The translations under genes were made by a program, and so were the position numbers. Source: Marinomonas colpomeniae (GTDB lineage: Bacteria; Pseudomonadota; Gammaproteobacteria; Pseudomonadales; Marinomonadaceae). From it: a stretch of 64,000 bases of DNA. Location of the stretch: NCBI RefSeq assembly GCF_014803385.1, contig NZ_JACYFC010000003.1, positions 124,001 through 188,000 on the forward strand. Reading direction: 5' to 3'. Of the stretch, positions 8,524-18,460 are shown in pieces; position 1 is the stretch's first letter; every line of letters starts with the position of its first letter. The notes below the pieces were generated by a model that did not search any database, had not been told where the DNA came from, and saw only the letters and a program-made list of their open reading frames with translations.

Positions 8524-10938
8524 TTACACAGCATTCTGATCTAATGAAGCGCCTTTCAACACTTCATCAAGATGCAGCCAGGTTTCGACAACAGTGTCAG
8601 GGTTAAGAGACATACTCTCAATGCCTTGAGCCACAAGCCAATCTGCGAAGTCGGCGTGGTCTGATGGGCCTTGCCCACAGATTCCCACGTATTTACCTTG
8701 TTCGCGGCAGGCTTGAATCGCCATCGTTAGCAGCTTTTTCACTGCTGGATTTCGTTCGTCGAATTTGTCTGCGATCAATCCTGAATCGCGGTCAAGTCCG
8801 AGGGTTAATTGTGTTAAATCGTTTGAACCAATTGAGAAACCGTCGAAGTATTGAAGGAATTCATCCGCCAATAATGCGTTAGAAGGCAGTTCGCACATCA
8901 TGATGACTTTTAAGCCATTTTCGCCGCGAGCTAAGCCTTGTTCAGCAAGTAATTCCGTTACTTGTTGTGCTTCTTCTAACGTACGTACAAATGGAATCAT
9001 GATTTGTACGTTGGTTAATCCCATTTCATTTCGAACTCGGCGAATGGCTTCACATTCTAGGGCGAAGCAATCACGGAAGGAGTCGTCGATGTAACGGGCC
9101 GCACCACGGAAACCAAGCATTGGATTTTCTTCGTCTGGTTCAAACAAAGGTCCACCAACAAGATTATGGTACTCGTTCGATTTAAAGTCAGATAACCGCA
9201 CGATTACAGGTTTCTTCGAGAACGAGCACGCCAATGTCGCAACGCCTTCAACGAGTTTGTCGACGTAGAATTCTACTGGGCCATTGTAGCCAGCGATCCT
9301 GTGGTCGATTTCTTCTTTCAGAGCTGGCGTCATGTCTGCGTAGTTAAGCAGCGCTTTAGGGTGAATGCCAATCATACGGTTAATTATAAATTCCAATCGA
9401 GCCAAGCCAATGCCTGCGTTGGGTAGCATGGCGAAGTCGAAAGCGCGGTTCGGGTTGCCCACGTTCATCATGATTTTCACAGGTAGTTCTGGCATGTTGC
9501 CCACTTCCGAGGTGATGACATCGAATGGCAACTCGCCTTGATAAACAAAGCCCATGTCGCCTTGTGCACAAGACACGGTAACTTTTTGTCCGTCTTTCAA
9601 AACCTCGGTGGCATCGCCACAACCAACTACGGCTGGAATGCCAAGTTCACGTGCAATGATCGCCGCGTGACACGTTCGACCGCCACGATTGGTGACAATC
9701 GCAGATGCGCGTTTCATGATGGGTTCCCAATCAGGGTCAGTAATGTCAGTGACTAATACGTCGCCCGGTTTGATGCGATCCATTTCAGCAATAGAAGACA
9801 AAACCTTAACTTCACCCGTGCCAATTTTGTGACCAATAGCACGGCCTGTCATCATTACTTGTGACGTTTTCTTCAGGTTGTAACGTTCCATGCTTTGGGC
9901 GTTGCCTTGGCTGCGAACGGTTTCTGGTCGAGCCTGAACAATGTAGATTTTTCCATCGATGCCGTCTTTCGCCCATTCAATATCCATCGGACGTTGGTAA
10001 TGGTCTTCTATGATGCAAGCTTGTCGTGCAAGATCTTGGATCTCGTCATTGGTCAACGCAAAGCGGTTTTGATCATCTAATGCCACTGGAACGATTTTGA
10101 CAAATTCGTCGTCGCTACCGACTTCTGCGTATTCCATTTTTTGTGCTTTACTGCCAAGGCTTTTTCGCACAACCGATGGACGATTCGCTGCAAGTGTTGG
10201 CTTGTGAACATAGTATTCGTCTGGGTTTACCGTACCTTGTACAACCATTTCACCAAGGCCGTAAGCTGCGGTAATAAAGACAACTTCATCAAAGCCTGAT
10301 TCTGTATCTAGGGTGAATAATACACCGGATGCGCCAATGTCGCTGCGTACCATTTTTTGAATACCAGCAGACAGTGACACGCCTTGGTGTTCAAACCCTT
10401 GGTGAACGCGGTATGAAATCGCACGGTCATTAAACAAAGAGGCAAATACGCGTTTGATAGAGGCTTTGATGTCTGCCAAACCAACGACGTTTAAGTAAGT
10501 CTCTTGTTGTCCTGCGAAAGAGGCGTCTGGTAAATCTTCCGCTGTGGCAGATGAACGCACAGCAAATGATGTGTCGTTAGCCTTGTCTTCACTGTCGTTA
10601 TTGACAGACAAGACAGCAAAAGCGGCTTCAATTTCTTGGTCGAATTCAGCAGAAAAATGCGCTTCTTCAATCCAGGTTCGGATTTGCTCGCCAGTTTTGG
10701 CAAGAGCCTTAACGTCGTCCACGTCGAGTGCGTTGAGTGCGTCGTGAATTTTATCGTTTAGGCCGCTTTCTGCTAGGAAACTTTGATAGGCATAGGAAGT
10801 GGTAGCGAAACCATTTGGTACTTGAATACCAAGGTCTGTCAGGTTAGAAATCATTTCTCCCAAAGAGGCGTTTTTGCCGCCGACTTCACCGACATCTTCT
10901 AAACGAAGATCTTTAAACCACTTAACGAATTTGCTCAC
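8524..10938 (-). CDS. ppsA: Phosphoenolpyruvate synthase
   Basis: Cytosolic gluconeogenic enzyme making PEP from pyruvate and ATP with release of AMP and phosphate. It has 804 residues, against about 792 in E. coli. Order of domains: N-terminal ATP-grasp nucleotide-binding domain ([10 protein letters not shown] at 20-29, [19 protein letters not shown] near 128-145), then the swivelling phosphohistidine domain with [14 protein letters not shown], catalytic His424, and the C-terminal PEP-utilising barrel with [11 protein letters not shown]. Thr422, two residues before the His, is the site that the regulatory kinase/phosphorylase is known to modify in E. coli. The regulator gene is divergently adjacent, which supports the call. 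Confidence 0.98.
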   Translation of the reverse strand: MSKFVKWFKDLRLEDVGEVGGKNASLGEMISNLTDLGIQVPNGFATTSYAYQSFLAESGLNDKIHDALNALDVDDVKALAKTGEQIRTWIEEAHFSAEFDQEIEAAFAVLSVNNDSEDKANDTSFAVRSSATAEDLPDASFAGQQETYLNVVGLADIKASIKRVFASLFNDRAISYRVHQGFEHQGVSLSAGIQKMVRSDIGASGVLFTLDTESGFDEVVFITAAYGLGEMVVQGTVNPDEYYVHKPTLAANRPSVVRKSLGSKAQKMEYAEVGSDDEFVKIVPVALDDQNRFALTNDEIQDLARQACIIEDHYQRPMDIEWAKDGIDGKIYIVQARPETVRSQGNAQSMERYNLKKTSQVMMTGRAIGHKIGTGEVKVLSSIAEMDRIKPGDVLVTDITDPDWEPIMKRASAIVTNRGGRTCHAAIIARELGIPAVVGCGDATEVLKDGQKVTVSCAQGDMGFVYQGELPFDVITSEVGNMPELPVKIMMNVGNPNRAFDFAMLPNAGIGLARLEFIINRMIGIHPKALLNYADMTPALKEEIDHRIAGYNGPVEFYVDKLVEGVATLACSFSKKPVIVRLSDFKSNEYHNLVGGPLFEPDEENPMLGFRGAARYIDDSFRDCFALECEAIRRVRNEMGLTNVQIMIPFVRTLEEAQQVTELLAEQGLARGENGLKVIMMCELPSNALLADEFLQYFDGFSIGSNDLTQLTLGLDRDSGLIADKFDERNPAVKKLLTMAIQACREQGKYVGICGQGPSDHADFADWLVAQGIESMSLNPDTVVETWLHLDEVLKGASLDQNAV

Positions 10939-11180
10939 GAAGGACTCCGGTTATTGTTATAAGTTTGTTTTGTTTGGCTGGTTTGCCAACGAGACATCAA
11001 ACGCTCATTCCTAGAAGTTGATAGCTTTTTTTCTAGGTAATATTGGTACTTGTCAAAGCGCTGTGTCTGAGTTCATTGTATGTAGCTAAGTGGTTTTGAA
11101 TAAAATCGATTATTCGATGTAGTTTTATTTCAATCGAAAAACTAAATGTCGTTAGATAACAACAAAATGGGTAAAAACGC

Positions 11181-11984
11181 ATGAAAGTGTATTTTGTTTC
11201 AGATGGGACAGCGATCACCGCAGAGGTGTTTGGATCGGCTATGTTGTCGTTTTTTGATGTGGCAGTAGAGACGCAAAGTGTGCCGTTTTTGACGACCAAA
11301 GATCAGGCCGAAGGATTGAAGCAACAAGTGAACTTAGAGATGGAGCAGGGTGTTAAATTACTGGTGTTTTACACCATTTCTGATGTTGCCATTCGTGAAA
11401 TTATTCAGTCTTGTGATTGTCATTGTTATAACTTGTTTGGTGACTTGTTATCGCCTATCGAGAAGGCGCTTGGAGTCAAAGCACAACCAACGGCGCAAAA
11501 AGCTCACGGTATGAAAGAGGGCGTTTACGATGGCCGTATAGATGCCATTAACTATGCGTTAGCGAACGATGATGGTGTTTCGGTAAAGAACTTTGAGCAG
11601 GCAGATATTATTTTATTAGGTGTGTCTCGTTCAGGGAAAACGCCAACCAGTTTGTATCTAGCAATGCAGTATGGCATTAAAGCGGCGAACTATCCGATTA
11701 CCGAAGATGACTTTTCTTCTCCTGGTTTACCTAGGGTCTTAAAAGCCCATAAGAAAAAACTGTTTGGGCTGACTATAGATGCGTTACGTTTGCAGGAAAT
11801 TCGTAGCGGTCGAATGGCAGAAAGTAAGTACGCGTCAGCTCGCCAATGTCGCTATGAAGTAGACGAAGTAGAATCTTTATATCGTCAAGAACGTATCCCT
11901 TTTTTGGATTCGACAAAACTGTCTGTGGAGGAAATTTCCACCAAAGTGATGGCGGAGATGCATTTAGTGCGTCATAGACAATGA
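11181..11984 (+). CDS. ppsR: PEP synthase regulatory protein (bifunctional kinase/pyrophosphorylase)
   Basis: A 267-residue DUF299 protein that inactivates PEP synthase by ADP-dependent phosphorylation and reactivates it by phosphorolysis. The P-loop GVSRSGKT is at 147-154. The family start MKVYFVSDGTAITAE and the late KYASARQCRYEVDEVE block are both present. It is transcribed away from ppsA across a 242-bp gap, the usual ppsA/ppsR arrangement, which may allow shared control. Confidence 0.97.
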   Translation: MKVYFVSDGTAITAEVFGSAMLSFFDVAVETQSVPFLTTKDQAEGLKQQVNLEMEQGVKLLVFYTISDVAIREIIQSCDCHCYNLFGDLLSPIEKALGVKAQPTAQKAHGMKEGVYDGRIDAINYALANDDGVSVKNFEQADIILLGVSRSGKTPTSLYLAMQYGIKAANYPITEDDFSSPGLPRVLKAHKKKLFGLTIDALRLQEIRSGRMAESKYASARQCRYEVDEVESLYRQERIPFLDSTKLSVEEISTKVMAEMHLVRHRQ

Positions 11985-12416
11985 GTTTTACAGATAAACC
12001 TATCGAATAATTCGATAGATCGAGACTTTTTAGACAAAAAAAAGGTAAAAAAGTGATAAAAAGAAATTGGTTAGGCCAAAAAGGCATCAGGAGTGAAAAG
12101 GTGATCGCTTCGAAATAGAGGTAATACGCCTGTTTTGTTGTGTAATTACCAAATAAACCCCAAGAGAGTGTGCAGATAATGATAAGAGCCGCGCTTACTG
12201 GGAGAGTATTTGATGAGAATGCTCTATAATGTCAATTAATTGAACGCGTAAGCGACTTGGTTCGGGGTGCTGTTTGTAGCGATGTCTATAGAAGTACGGA
12301 TCATAACGATACTGAAAGTGACACCAAAGCGCGGAACACGTTCTGAATAGTAAGATGTTCACAATTCTATTTTATAAAGGATGCATCTTATTTAAAACAC
12401 CAAGGATAAATATACA
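11985..12416 (+). other. Gene-free region upstream of rnr
   Basis: 432 bp without a convincing gene. It carries a TATAAT hexamer at 12225-12230 that could be a -10 element, but no good -35 at 17 bp. A short AT-rich palindrome (CGAATAATTCG) lies near 12005. No tRNA cloverleaf and no cobalamin riboswitch box were recognised. Confidence 0.4.
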
Positions 12417-14987
12417 TTGAGTAATAAAAAAATTAACGATCCACACATGAAACGAGAAGCGTCTAAGTACGAAAATCCCGTACCGAGTCGTGAATTCATT
12501 CTAGAGTTTCTAGCTACCCAGAACCGAAGCATTGGTCATCTTGATTTATGCACAGATTTTAATCTTACAGGTGAAGACGAAATAGAAGCACTTCGCCGCC
12601 GATTGATCGCTATGTGCCGCGATAATCAGTTAACAAGTAATCGCAGTGACGAATATTCACCTATCCAAGAAAGTGACCTAATAGAAGGTTATGTCCAAGG
12701 CAATAAAGAAGGGCACGGTTTCTTATTACGTCCAAGTGATGACGATGTCTTTTTGTCTGCTCGCCAAATGCAGAATGTTATGGATGGCGACAAGGTAAAA
12801 GCACGCCTTTCTGGTCGTAGTGTAAAAGGTCGTTTAGATGGTGTTGTGGTTGAAGTGCTAGAACGTAAGCACTCCCAAATGGTTGGCCGTTACTATCTAG
12901 AAAGCGGCACTGCATTTGTTACACCAGAAAACCCTCGTATTGCGCAAGACATTCAAATCACCACAGACTCTGGTTTAACACCAAAGCACGGCCAATATGT
13001 TCTGGCTGAAATTGTGTCTTATGCAGAACGTGGTAAACCGGCTCAAGGTCTTGTTAAAAAAACCTTGGGTGACTTTATGGCGCCGGGTGTAGAAATTGAA
13101 GTGGCGATGCATCGCTATGAAATTCCTAACGAATGGCCAGCAGCGGTTGAGAAACAAGTTAAAAACTTTGTTGCCGAAGTGGCAGAAGAAGACAAAGCAC
13201 ACCGAGTTGATTTACGCGAAACACCATTTGTTACGATTGACGGCGAAGACGCCCGTGATTTTGATGACGCTGTGTATTGTGAGAAAACACCGGGCGGTTG
13301 GAAACTGTTCGTCGCCATTGCCGATGTTTCTCATTATGTGAAAAAAGACTCTGCATTGGATGAAGAAGCGATTGTACGTGGTAACTCTGTGTACTTCCCA
13401 GGTCGTGTTATTCCTATGTTGCCTGAAGTGTTGTCGAACGGTTTGTGTTCATTGAATCCAGATGTTGATCGTTTGGCGATGGTGGCAGAAATTTCGTTGA
13501 CGACAAAAGGTAAGATGCGTGGTTTCAAATTCTATGAAGGCTTGATTCGATCTCATGCACGTTTAACCTACTCTAAAGTAGCGAAAATGATCGCGGCTGA
13601 GCCAGAAGAGCAAGGTTTAGAATTACGTGAGCGTTACTCATCTATCATTTCTCATATCGATGATTTGAATGGTCTTTATCACACATTAAGAGGCGCTCGT
13701 GATGAGCGTGGCGCGATGGAGTTCGATACAGTCGAAACTCGCATGGTGTTTGATGAAAACTCTAAGATTGAACATATCATTCCCGTTGAGCGTAACGATG
13801 CTCATAAATTAATCGAAGAATGTATGTTGTGTGCCAATGTGGCGACAGCAGAGCTTTTGATTAAAGCTGATCTGCCGGCTTTGTTCCGTGTTCATGAAGG
13901 ACCAAAAGACGACCGTTTACTAACCTTGCGTACTTATCTTGGCTTGCTTGGATTAGAGCTAATGGGTGGCGCTAAACCAACGCCTGCCGATTATGCTGCG
14001 TTGTCTGAAAGCATTAAAGATCGTGCGGACGCTCGTAGTATTCAAACTATGATGTTGCGCTCTATGTCGCAAGCAGTTTATCAAGCGGATAACTTAGGTC
14101 ACTTTGGCTTGAATTATGAAGCGTATACACACTTTACATCGCCTATTCGTCGTTACCCAGATTTATTGGTGCATCGTGCGATTCGTTATTTAATACGTGG
14201 TGAAGGTCGTCCAGATGTTCGACAAGCGCATCGTGTTGTGGGGAGTGAAACACTAAAAGAACGTAAGATTTACGGCTATAACCATGCGGATATGGATGGT
14301 TTTGGTGATTCCTGTTCTATCACAGAGCGACGTGCAGACGAAGCAACACGTGACGTGGAAGCTTGGTTGAAGTGTCAGTATGTAGAACAGCATCTTGGCG
14401 AACCTTTTGATGGCATTGTTACCGCTGTTACTTCGTTTGGTTTGTTTGTTGAGCTACAAGGTTTGTTTGTAGACGGTTTGGTGCATATCTCTGGGCTTGG
14501 GCAAGATTACTTTGTTCATGACATGGAGCATCAGGCGATTATTGGTGAACGAACAGGTCGTGTATTCCGCTTGGGTGATACACTAAAAGTGAAAGTCGCT
14601 AACGTTAATCTAGAACAACGTAAAATCGATTTGAGCTTAGACGATGTGGCTCCTGCGCCACGTAAAAAAATCGCACGCAATGACAAAACAGAATTGGACA
14701 TGCAATTGGCTCAGTTGCCGCCAATGGAATTAGGTGGCCGCAGAAAAGCTAAGCCCGCTGTGAAAAAAGACGCTGAAAAAGGCGCTGTAGCAGGTAAAGA
14801 TGCTAAAGACGGCAATGCAAAAGCGAAACCTAAGTCTAAGAAAAAGAAATTTCCTTCTAAAGGTAAGCTGCTTAGACAGAAGAAAACCGCTTCTGCTACC
14901 AATGCAAACAGTAAGTCTGCCGCTAAAAAACCAAAGAAACCGAAAAAGCCAAAGAAGAGTAATGCTAAGGCAAAAGCGAAAGATTGA
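12417..14987 (+). CDS. rnr: Ribonuclease R (TTG start)
   Basis: Processive 3'-to-5' exoribonuclease that degrades structured RNA, 856 residues. Order: N-terminal helix-turn-helix (about 25-80), cold-shock domains, RNB catalytic domain with IDGEDARDFDDAVY (acidic cluster from Asp275 to Asp284), S1 domain with GLFVELQGLFVDGLVH near 680-700, and a long Lys/Pro/Ala tail of repeated KKP units. The start is TTG, ten bases after AAGGA. It gives MSNKKINDPHMKREASKYENP, which aligns with the E. coli start; an ATG ten codons in would cut that. It is first of rnr-rlmB, a common gammaproteobacterial pair. Confidence 0.97.
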   Translation: MSNKKINDPHMKREASKYENPVPSREFILEFLATQNRSIGHLDLCTDFNLTGEDEIEALRRRLIAMCRDNQLTSNRSDEYSPIQESDLIEGYVQGNKEGHGFLLRPSDDDVFLSARQMQNVMDGDKVKARLSGRSVKGRLDGVVVEVLERKHSQMVGRYYLESGTAFVTPENPRIAQDIQITTDSGLTPKHGQYVLAEIVSYAERGKPAQGLVKKTLGDFMAPGVEIEVAMHRYEIPNEWPAAVEKQVKNFVAEVAEEDKAHRVDLRETPFVTIDGEDARDFDDAVYCEKTPGGWKLFVAIADVSHYVKKDSALDEEAIVRGNSVYFPGRVIPMLPEVLSNGLCSLNPDVDRLAMVAEISLTTKGKMRGFKFYEGLIRSHARLTYSKVAKMIAAEPEEQGLELRERYSSIISHIDDLNGLYHTLRGARDERGAMEFDTVETRMVFDENSKIEHIIPVERNDAHKLIEECMLCANVATAELLIKADLPALFRVHEGPKDDRLLTLRTYLGLLGLELMGGAKPTPADYAALSESIKDRADARSIQTMMLRSMSQAVYQADNLGHFGLNYEAYTHFTSPIRRYPDLLVHRAIRYLIRGEGRPDVRQAHRVVGSETLKERKIYGYNHADMDGFGDSCSITERRADEATRDVEAWLKCQYVEQHLGEPFDGIVTAVTSFGLFVELQGLFVDGLVHISGLGQDYFVHDMEHQAIIGERTGRVFRLGDTLKVKVANVNLEQRKIDLSLDDVAPAPRKKIARNDKTELDMQLAQLPPMELGGRRKAKPAVKKDAEKGAVAGKDAKDGNAKAKPKSKKKKFPSKGKLLRQKKTASATNANSKSAAKKPKKPKKPKKSNAKAKAKD

Positions 14988-15012
14988 TTCTAGAACTTTT
15001 CACCCTCAAAAC

Positions 15013-15052
15013 CCTGTGTTTATAGCTTGTACCTTCCAGTTATAAACACAGG
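15013..15052 (+). repeat. 12-bp inverted repeat between rnr and rlmB
   Basis: CCTGTGTTTATA and TATAAACACAGG form a perfect stem with a 16-nt loop, 26 bp after the rnr stop. There is no T-run after it, so it is not a standard terminator. It may be an RNA processing or stability element. No second copy was noticed in the window. Confidence 0.6.
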
Positions 15053-15101
15053 ACCAAAATGCTTCTAGAGCAACTGTATTTAAGAATTTATAGAGTAAAT
15101 A

Positions 15102-15869
15102 ATGTCAGATTTAGAATGGATATACGGCATTCATGCCGTGGAAAATGCGTTAACACAACAGCCTGAACGTGTGAAAGAAGTGCGTTTTCAAGAAGGCCGT
15201 GACGATAAGAAAACACAGCGTTTGATTCAACTTTGTAAAAGCAGCAAAGTGCGTTATAGCGTGTTGCCTCGTCGTGAGTTAGATCAGTTATTTACTGAAA
15301 ACAAAGATCGTGTGGTTCACCAAGGTGTTGTGGCCTATACCACGATGACAAAAGCGGGCAGTGAAGCCGATTTACATACCTTGGTTGCTGGTTTAAATGA
15401 AAACGCTTTGATCATCATTTTGGACGGCATTACCGATCCTCATAATTTAGGGGCTTGTTTACGTAGCGCCGATGCCGCAGGTGCTCATGCGGTTGTGATG
15501 CCAAAAGATAACTCAGCACCGCTTAACGCCACCGTCAGTAAAGTTGCCTGTGGTGCAGCGGAAAGCATGCCTGTTTTTGCGGTGACTAATTTAGCGCGCA
15601 CCATGAAAAAACTGCAAGACCAAGGTGTTTGGATTTCCGGTACTGCTGGTGAAGCCACTATGACGGTTTATGAACAAGACTTCACTATTCCTACCGCCAT
15701 TGTTATGGGCGCGGAAGGCGACGGTATGCGCCGTTTAACGCGTGAGCAGTGTGATTACTTAATTAAGCTGCCTATGGCGGGTGTTGTTTCTAGTTTGAAT
15801 GTTTCTGTTGCAACGGGCGTTTGCCTTTATGAAGTTGTTCGCCAGCGTGCTGTAAAAGCAAAAGGTTAA
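15102..15869 (+). CDS. rlmB: 23S rRNA (guanosine-2'-O-)-methyltransferase
   Basis: SPOUT/TrmH-family methyltransferase of 255 residues acting on G2251 of 23S rRNA. An L7Ae-like substrate-binding domain (IYGIHAVENAL at the start) precedes the knotted SAM domain. The latter has LDGITDPHNLGACLRSADAAG, then MGAEGDGMRRLT, then the C-terminal knot motif LPMAGVVSSLNVSVATG. It follows rnr by about 115 bp and is followed closely by cobT, whose ribosome site AAGGAGAG overlaps the rlmB stop. Confidence 0.97.
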   Translation: MSDLEWIYGIHAVENALTQQPERVKEVRFQEGRDDKKTQRLIQLCKSSKVRYSVLPRRELDQLFTENKDRVVHQGVVAYTTMTKAGSEADLHTLVAGLNENALIIILDGITDPHNLGACLRSADAAGAHAVVMPKDNSAPLNATVSKVACGAAESMPVFAVTNLARTMKKLQDQGVWISGTAGEATMTVYEQDFTIPTAIVMGAEGDGMRRLTREQCDYLIKLPMAGVVSSLNVSVATGVCLYEVVRQRAVKAKG

Positions 15870-15879
15870 GGAGAGAGTT

Positions 15880-16941
15880 TTGTTTCCAACGTTTACGATT
15901 CAAGTCCCTTCGTCTGTTATTGAAGGTGAATTACAGAAAAAAATTGATAATAAAACCAAACCTTTAGGGTCGTTGGGAGAATTGGAACGCATTGCTTTTC
16001 AGCTAGGCCGAATTCAAAACTGCGTAACCCCTGATGTATCAAAAGCAAAAATGATCGTGTTTGCTGCTGATCATGGTGTTGTAGCACAAGGTATTAGCTT
16101 GTTTCCTCAAGAAGTGACACCGCAAATGGTGATGAACTTCTTAATGGGTGGTGCGGCTGTGAGTGTATTTTGTGAGCAGCATTCCGTGCCTTTGCGTGTC
16201 GTTGATGTTGGCGTCAATGCTGAGCTAGACGAGCATCCATTGTTAGGTGCGCGCAAGGTGGCTTTTGCTTCTAAAGACTTTAGCCAAGAAGCAGCGATGA
16301 CAGCGGAACAAGTAGAGCAAGCGATTCAAGCTGGTGTTGAAGAAGTGGATCTTGCGATTGATGACGGTGTGAATTTATTAATGTTCGGCGAAATGGGCAT
16401 TGGTAATACCTGTGTGTCTTCTTGCATGATGACCGCTTTGATTGGTATGAATGCGACCGACACAACGGGTCGTGGAACAGGATTGGACAAAGCTGGCGTT
16501 TCACATAAGGCGCACATTATTGAGCAGTCATTGAAACGTGCGGAACAGGCAACAGGTCAGCTAATGGCAGACTGGAGTGCGCAAACATTGGCTGAGCAAG
16601 TCGGTGGTTTTGAAATTTTGGCAATGGCTGGTGCTATGCTGCAATCAGCTCAGCGTCATACTGCTTTTGTGGTTGATGGCTTCATCTGTTCAGTGGCCTT
16701 ACTGTTTGCTAAGAAAATGGCTCCTCATGTGACTGAATACGCTGTCTTCGCTCATCAATCGAATGAAAAAGCACATCGAATTTTATTGGATAACTTAAAC
16801 GCAGAACCTATTTTGTCTCTGGATCTACGTTTAGGTGAAGGTTCTGGTGCGATTTTAGCTTACCCTTTAATTCAGAGTTCGTGTGTTTTTCTTAATCGCA
16901 TGGCGAGCTTTGAAAGTGCAGGCGTAGCTGAGAGTAAATAA
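15880..16941 (+). CDS. cobT: Nicotinate-nucleotide--dimethylbenzimidazole phosphoribosyltransferase (TTG start)
   Basis: Makes alpha-ribazole phosphate from dimethylbenzimidazole and nicotinate mononucleotide for the lower loop of cobalamin; 353 residues, normal length. Visible motifs: KTKPLGSLGELE near the start, VFAADHGVV, and GEMGIGNTCVSSCM. The catalytic-region Glu lies near the C terminus in LRLGEGSGAILAYPL. The start is TTG with an excellent AAGGAGAG site overlapping the end of rlmB, so it is read as part of that operon. No riboswitch precedes it. Confidence 0.96.
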   Translation: MFPTFTIQVPSSVIEGELQKKIDNKTKPLGSLGELERIAFQLGRIQNCVTPDVSKAKMIVFAADHGVVAQGISLFPQEVTPQMVMNFLMGGAAVSVFCEQHSVPLRVVDVGVNAELDEHPLLGARKVAFASKDFSQEAAMTAEQVEQAIQAGVEEVDLAIDDGVNLLMFGEMGIGNTCVSSCMMTALIGMNATDTTGRGTGLDKAGVSHKAHIIEQSLKRAEQATGQLMADWSAQTLAEQVGGFEILAMAGAMLQSAQRHTAFVVDGFICSVALLFAKKMAPHVTEYAVFAHQSNEKAHRILLDNLNAEPILSLDLRLGEGSGAILAYPLIQSSCVFLNRMASFESAGVAESK

Positions 16942-16961
16942 TTAAGCTGAAAAGAGAAAAT

Positions 16962-17747
16962 ATGAACATCTCGATATTAGCCCCATATTGGCAAGGCTTT
17001 AAACGTAGCCTTGTTACCTATACTCGAATCCCATTAACAGTGGATTGGGGTGATGATATAAAGCACATCCCAGCGGTGTGCTTTTTACCATGGATTGGTA
17101 TGGTTGTGGCATTACTAAGTGCTTGGCCATTATGGTTTGATTGGTCTGCCTCACTGCAAGCGTTGTTGATGATATTGACGGCAACCTTGCTGACGGGGGG
17201 ATTTCATGAAGATGGGCTAATGGACGCCTGTGATGGTTTGATCGGTGGCTGGGAAAAAGAACAACGTCTGTCGATTATGAAAGATTCGCGTATTGGCAGT
17301 TATGCGGCTTTATCCATTTGGTTTTCCTTAACGCTAAAATGGCTATTGTTGAGTGAGCTTTTACAAATCATTCCAGAGTCCTTTTTGGGCATAATTTATA
17401 CCTTAAGTGCATGGTGTATCGTGCATGTGATGGCGCGAATTATGCCCATTGCTCTAATGAGTCTGTTGGATTACGTCAGTACAGGGCAAAGTAAAGCCGC
17501 CAGCATGATAGCCAAGTTAAACCTTAAGCAATGGGCAATTGCCTTAGCGCCTTGTTTGGTGATTGGGGTACTGGCTTTTAATGTCTTTGATTTAATGATT
17601 ACGCTGATTCTTGCTGCTGTTTTAATTTTTCTGATGAAATGGTATTTACGCAAAAAAATAGACGGTTTTAATGGTGATTGCTTAGGTGCAAGTGAGCAAA
17701 TTGGTGAGATATTTGTCATCGTTTGTTTGTTGGTGTCTTATTCGTGA
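16962..17747 (+). CDS. cobS: Adenosylcobinamide-GDP ribazoletransferase
   Basis: Integral membrane enzyme joining adenosylcobinamide-GDP to alpha-ribazole (phosphate), the last step of cobalamin assembly; 261 residues with about six hydrophobic segments. The family signature TGGFHEDGLMDACDGLIGG at about 79-97 supplies the metal-binding acidic residues. The late segment DGFNGDCLGASEQIGE is also diagnostic. It sits 20 bp after cobT and 10 bp before cobC. Confidence 0.96.
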   Translation: MNISILAPYWQGFKRSLVTYTRIPLTVDWGDDIKHIPAVCFLPWIGMVVALLSAWPLWFDWSASLQALLMILTATLLTGGFHEDGLMDACDGLIGGWEKEQRLSIMKDSRIGSYAALSIWFSLTLKWLLLSELLQIIPESFLGIIYTLSAWCIVHVMARIMPIALMSLLDYVSTGQSKAASMIAKLNLKQWAIALAPCLVIGVLAFNVFDLMITLILAAVLIFLMKWYLRKKIDGFNGDCLGASEQIGEIFVIVCLLVSYS

Positions 17748-17757
17748 AACGCTTGTT

Positions 17758-18360
17758 ATGAAATTATTTTTAGTGCGTCACCCTAAGCCTGATGTGCTGC
17801 AAGGTTTATGTTATGGCGATATGGATGTTCCACTAGCAGAAGGGTGGGAAGAAGGGGCTGAGTCATTAAGAAATGCACTATCGGCTTCTATCAAGGCATC
17901 GCTTAAAGAGGCTTCTCATGTTTGTTATCACAGCCCATTAAGCCGCGCAGCCAAGCTAGCTGACTTTATAAGCGATGGTAATTCTATCGCCGTCGATGCT
18001 TTAAAAGAGCTAGATTTTGGTGATTGGGAAGGGCATTGCTGGAAAGACATTCCACGACAGGAAATAGACCTTTGGGCAAATGATATTGTTAATGCGGCGC
18101 CCTATAATGGCGAGTCTTTGCAAATAGTGGCCAATCGAGTGTGGAGCTGGTGGTTATCGGTAAAAGACAATCCTGTTGATACTTGTGTGCTGGTTGCTCA
18201 CTCTGGCGTGATTAAGGTGTTGGTGAGTCTGCTTTGCCAATGGCCACTTGCTCAGGCACATCGTATCGATGTGGGCTTTACCAGTATTACTGAATTTTCT
18301 GTGCAAGGTGATTATGTCACGTTAAAGCGTTTAGGCGCTGGTGATTGGGTTACCACTTAA
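17758..18360 (+). CDS. cobC: Alpha-ribazole phosphatase-type histidine phosphatase
   Basis: A 200-residue phosphoglycerate-mutase-fold phosphatase. The catalytic motif LVRHPKP appears at residues 5-11 (RHP in place of the common RHG). The second block is HSPLSRAAKLADFI, followed by LDFGDWEG and the second catalytic His in VLVAHSGVIK. An upstream extension of the frame is possible but would lie inside cobS. The ATG at 17758 gives the family N terminus. Its place after cobT-cobS supports dephosphorylation of alpha-ribazole phosphate. Confidence 0.9.
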   Translation: MKLFLVRHPKPDVLQGLCYGDMDVPLAEGWEEGAESLRNALSASIKASLKEASHVCYHSPLSRAAKLADFISDGNSIAVDALKELDFGDWEGHCWKDIPRQEIDLWANDIVNAAPYNGESLQIVANRVWSWWLSVKDNPVDTCVLVAHSGVIKVLVSLLCQWPLAQAHRIDVGFTSITEFSVQGDYVTLKRLGAGDWVTT

Positions 18361-18460
18361 TCATTTCAATCGAATTTCTGTTAGATTGAATGGCTTTAAA
18401 TTATTGAATGACTTTGGCGTTCGCCAAATTATCTTTGGTTTTATTGAGACAAAATAAAAA

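Noticed and set aside
11985-12416. tRNA gene or cobalamin riboswitch before rnr
   Set aside because: No cloverleaf or B12-box could be found.
12417-12446. Alternative ATG start of rnr ten codons in
   Set aside because: The TTG start has a proper AAGGA and gives an N terminus like that of E. coli RNase R.
17686-17757. Upstream extension of cobC
   Set aside because: It lies within cobS and lacks the RHP-motif start; ATG at 17758 fits the family.
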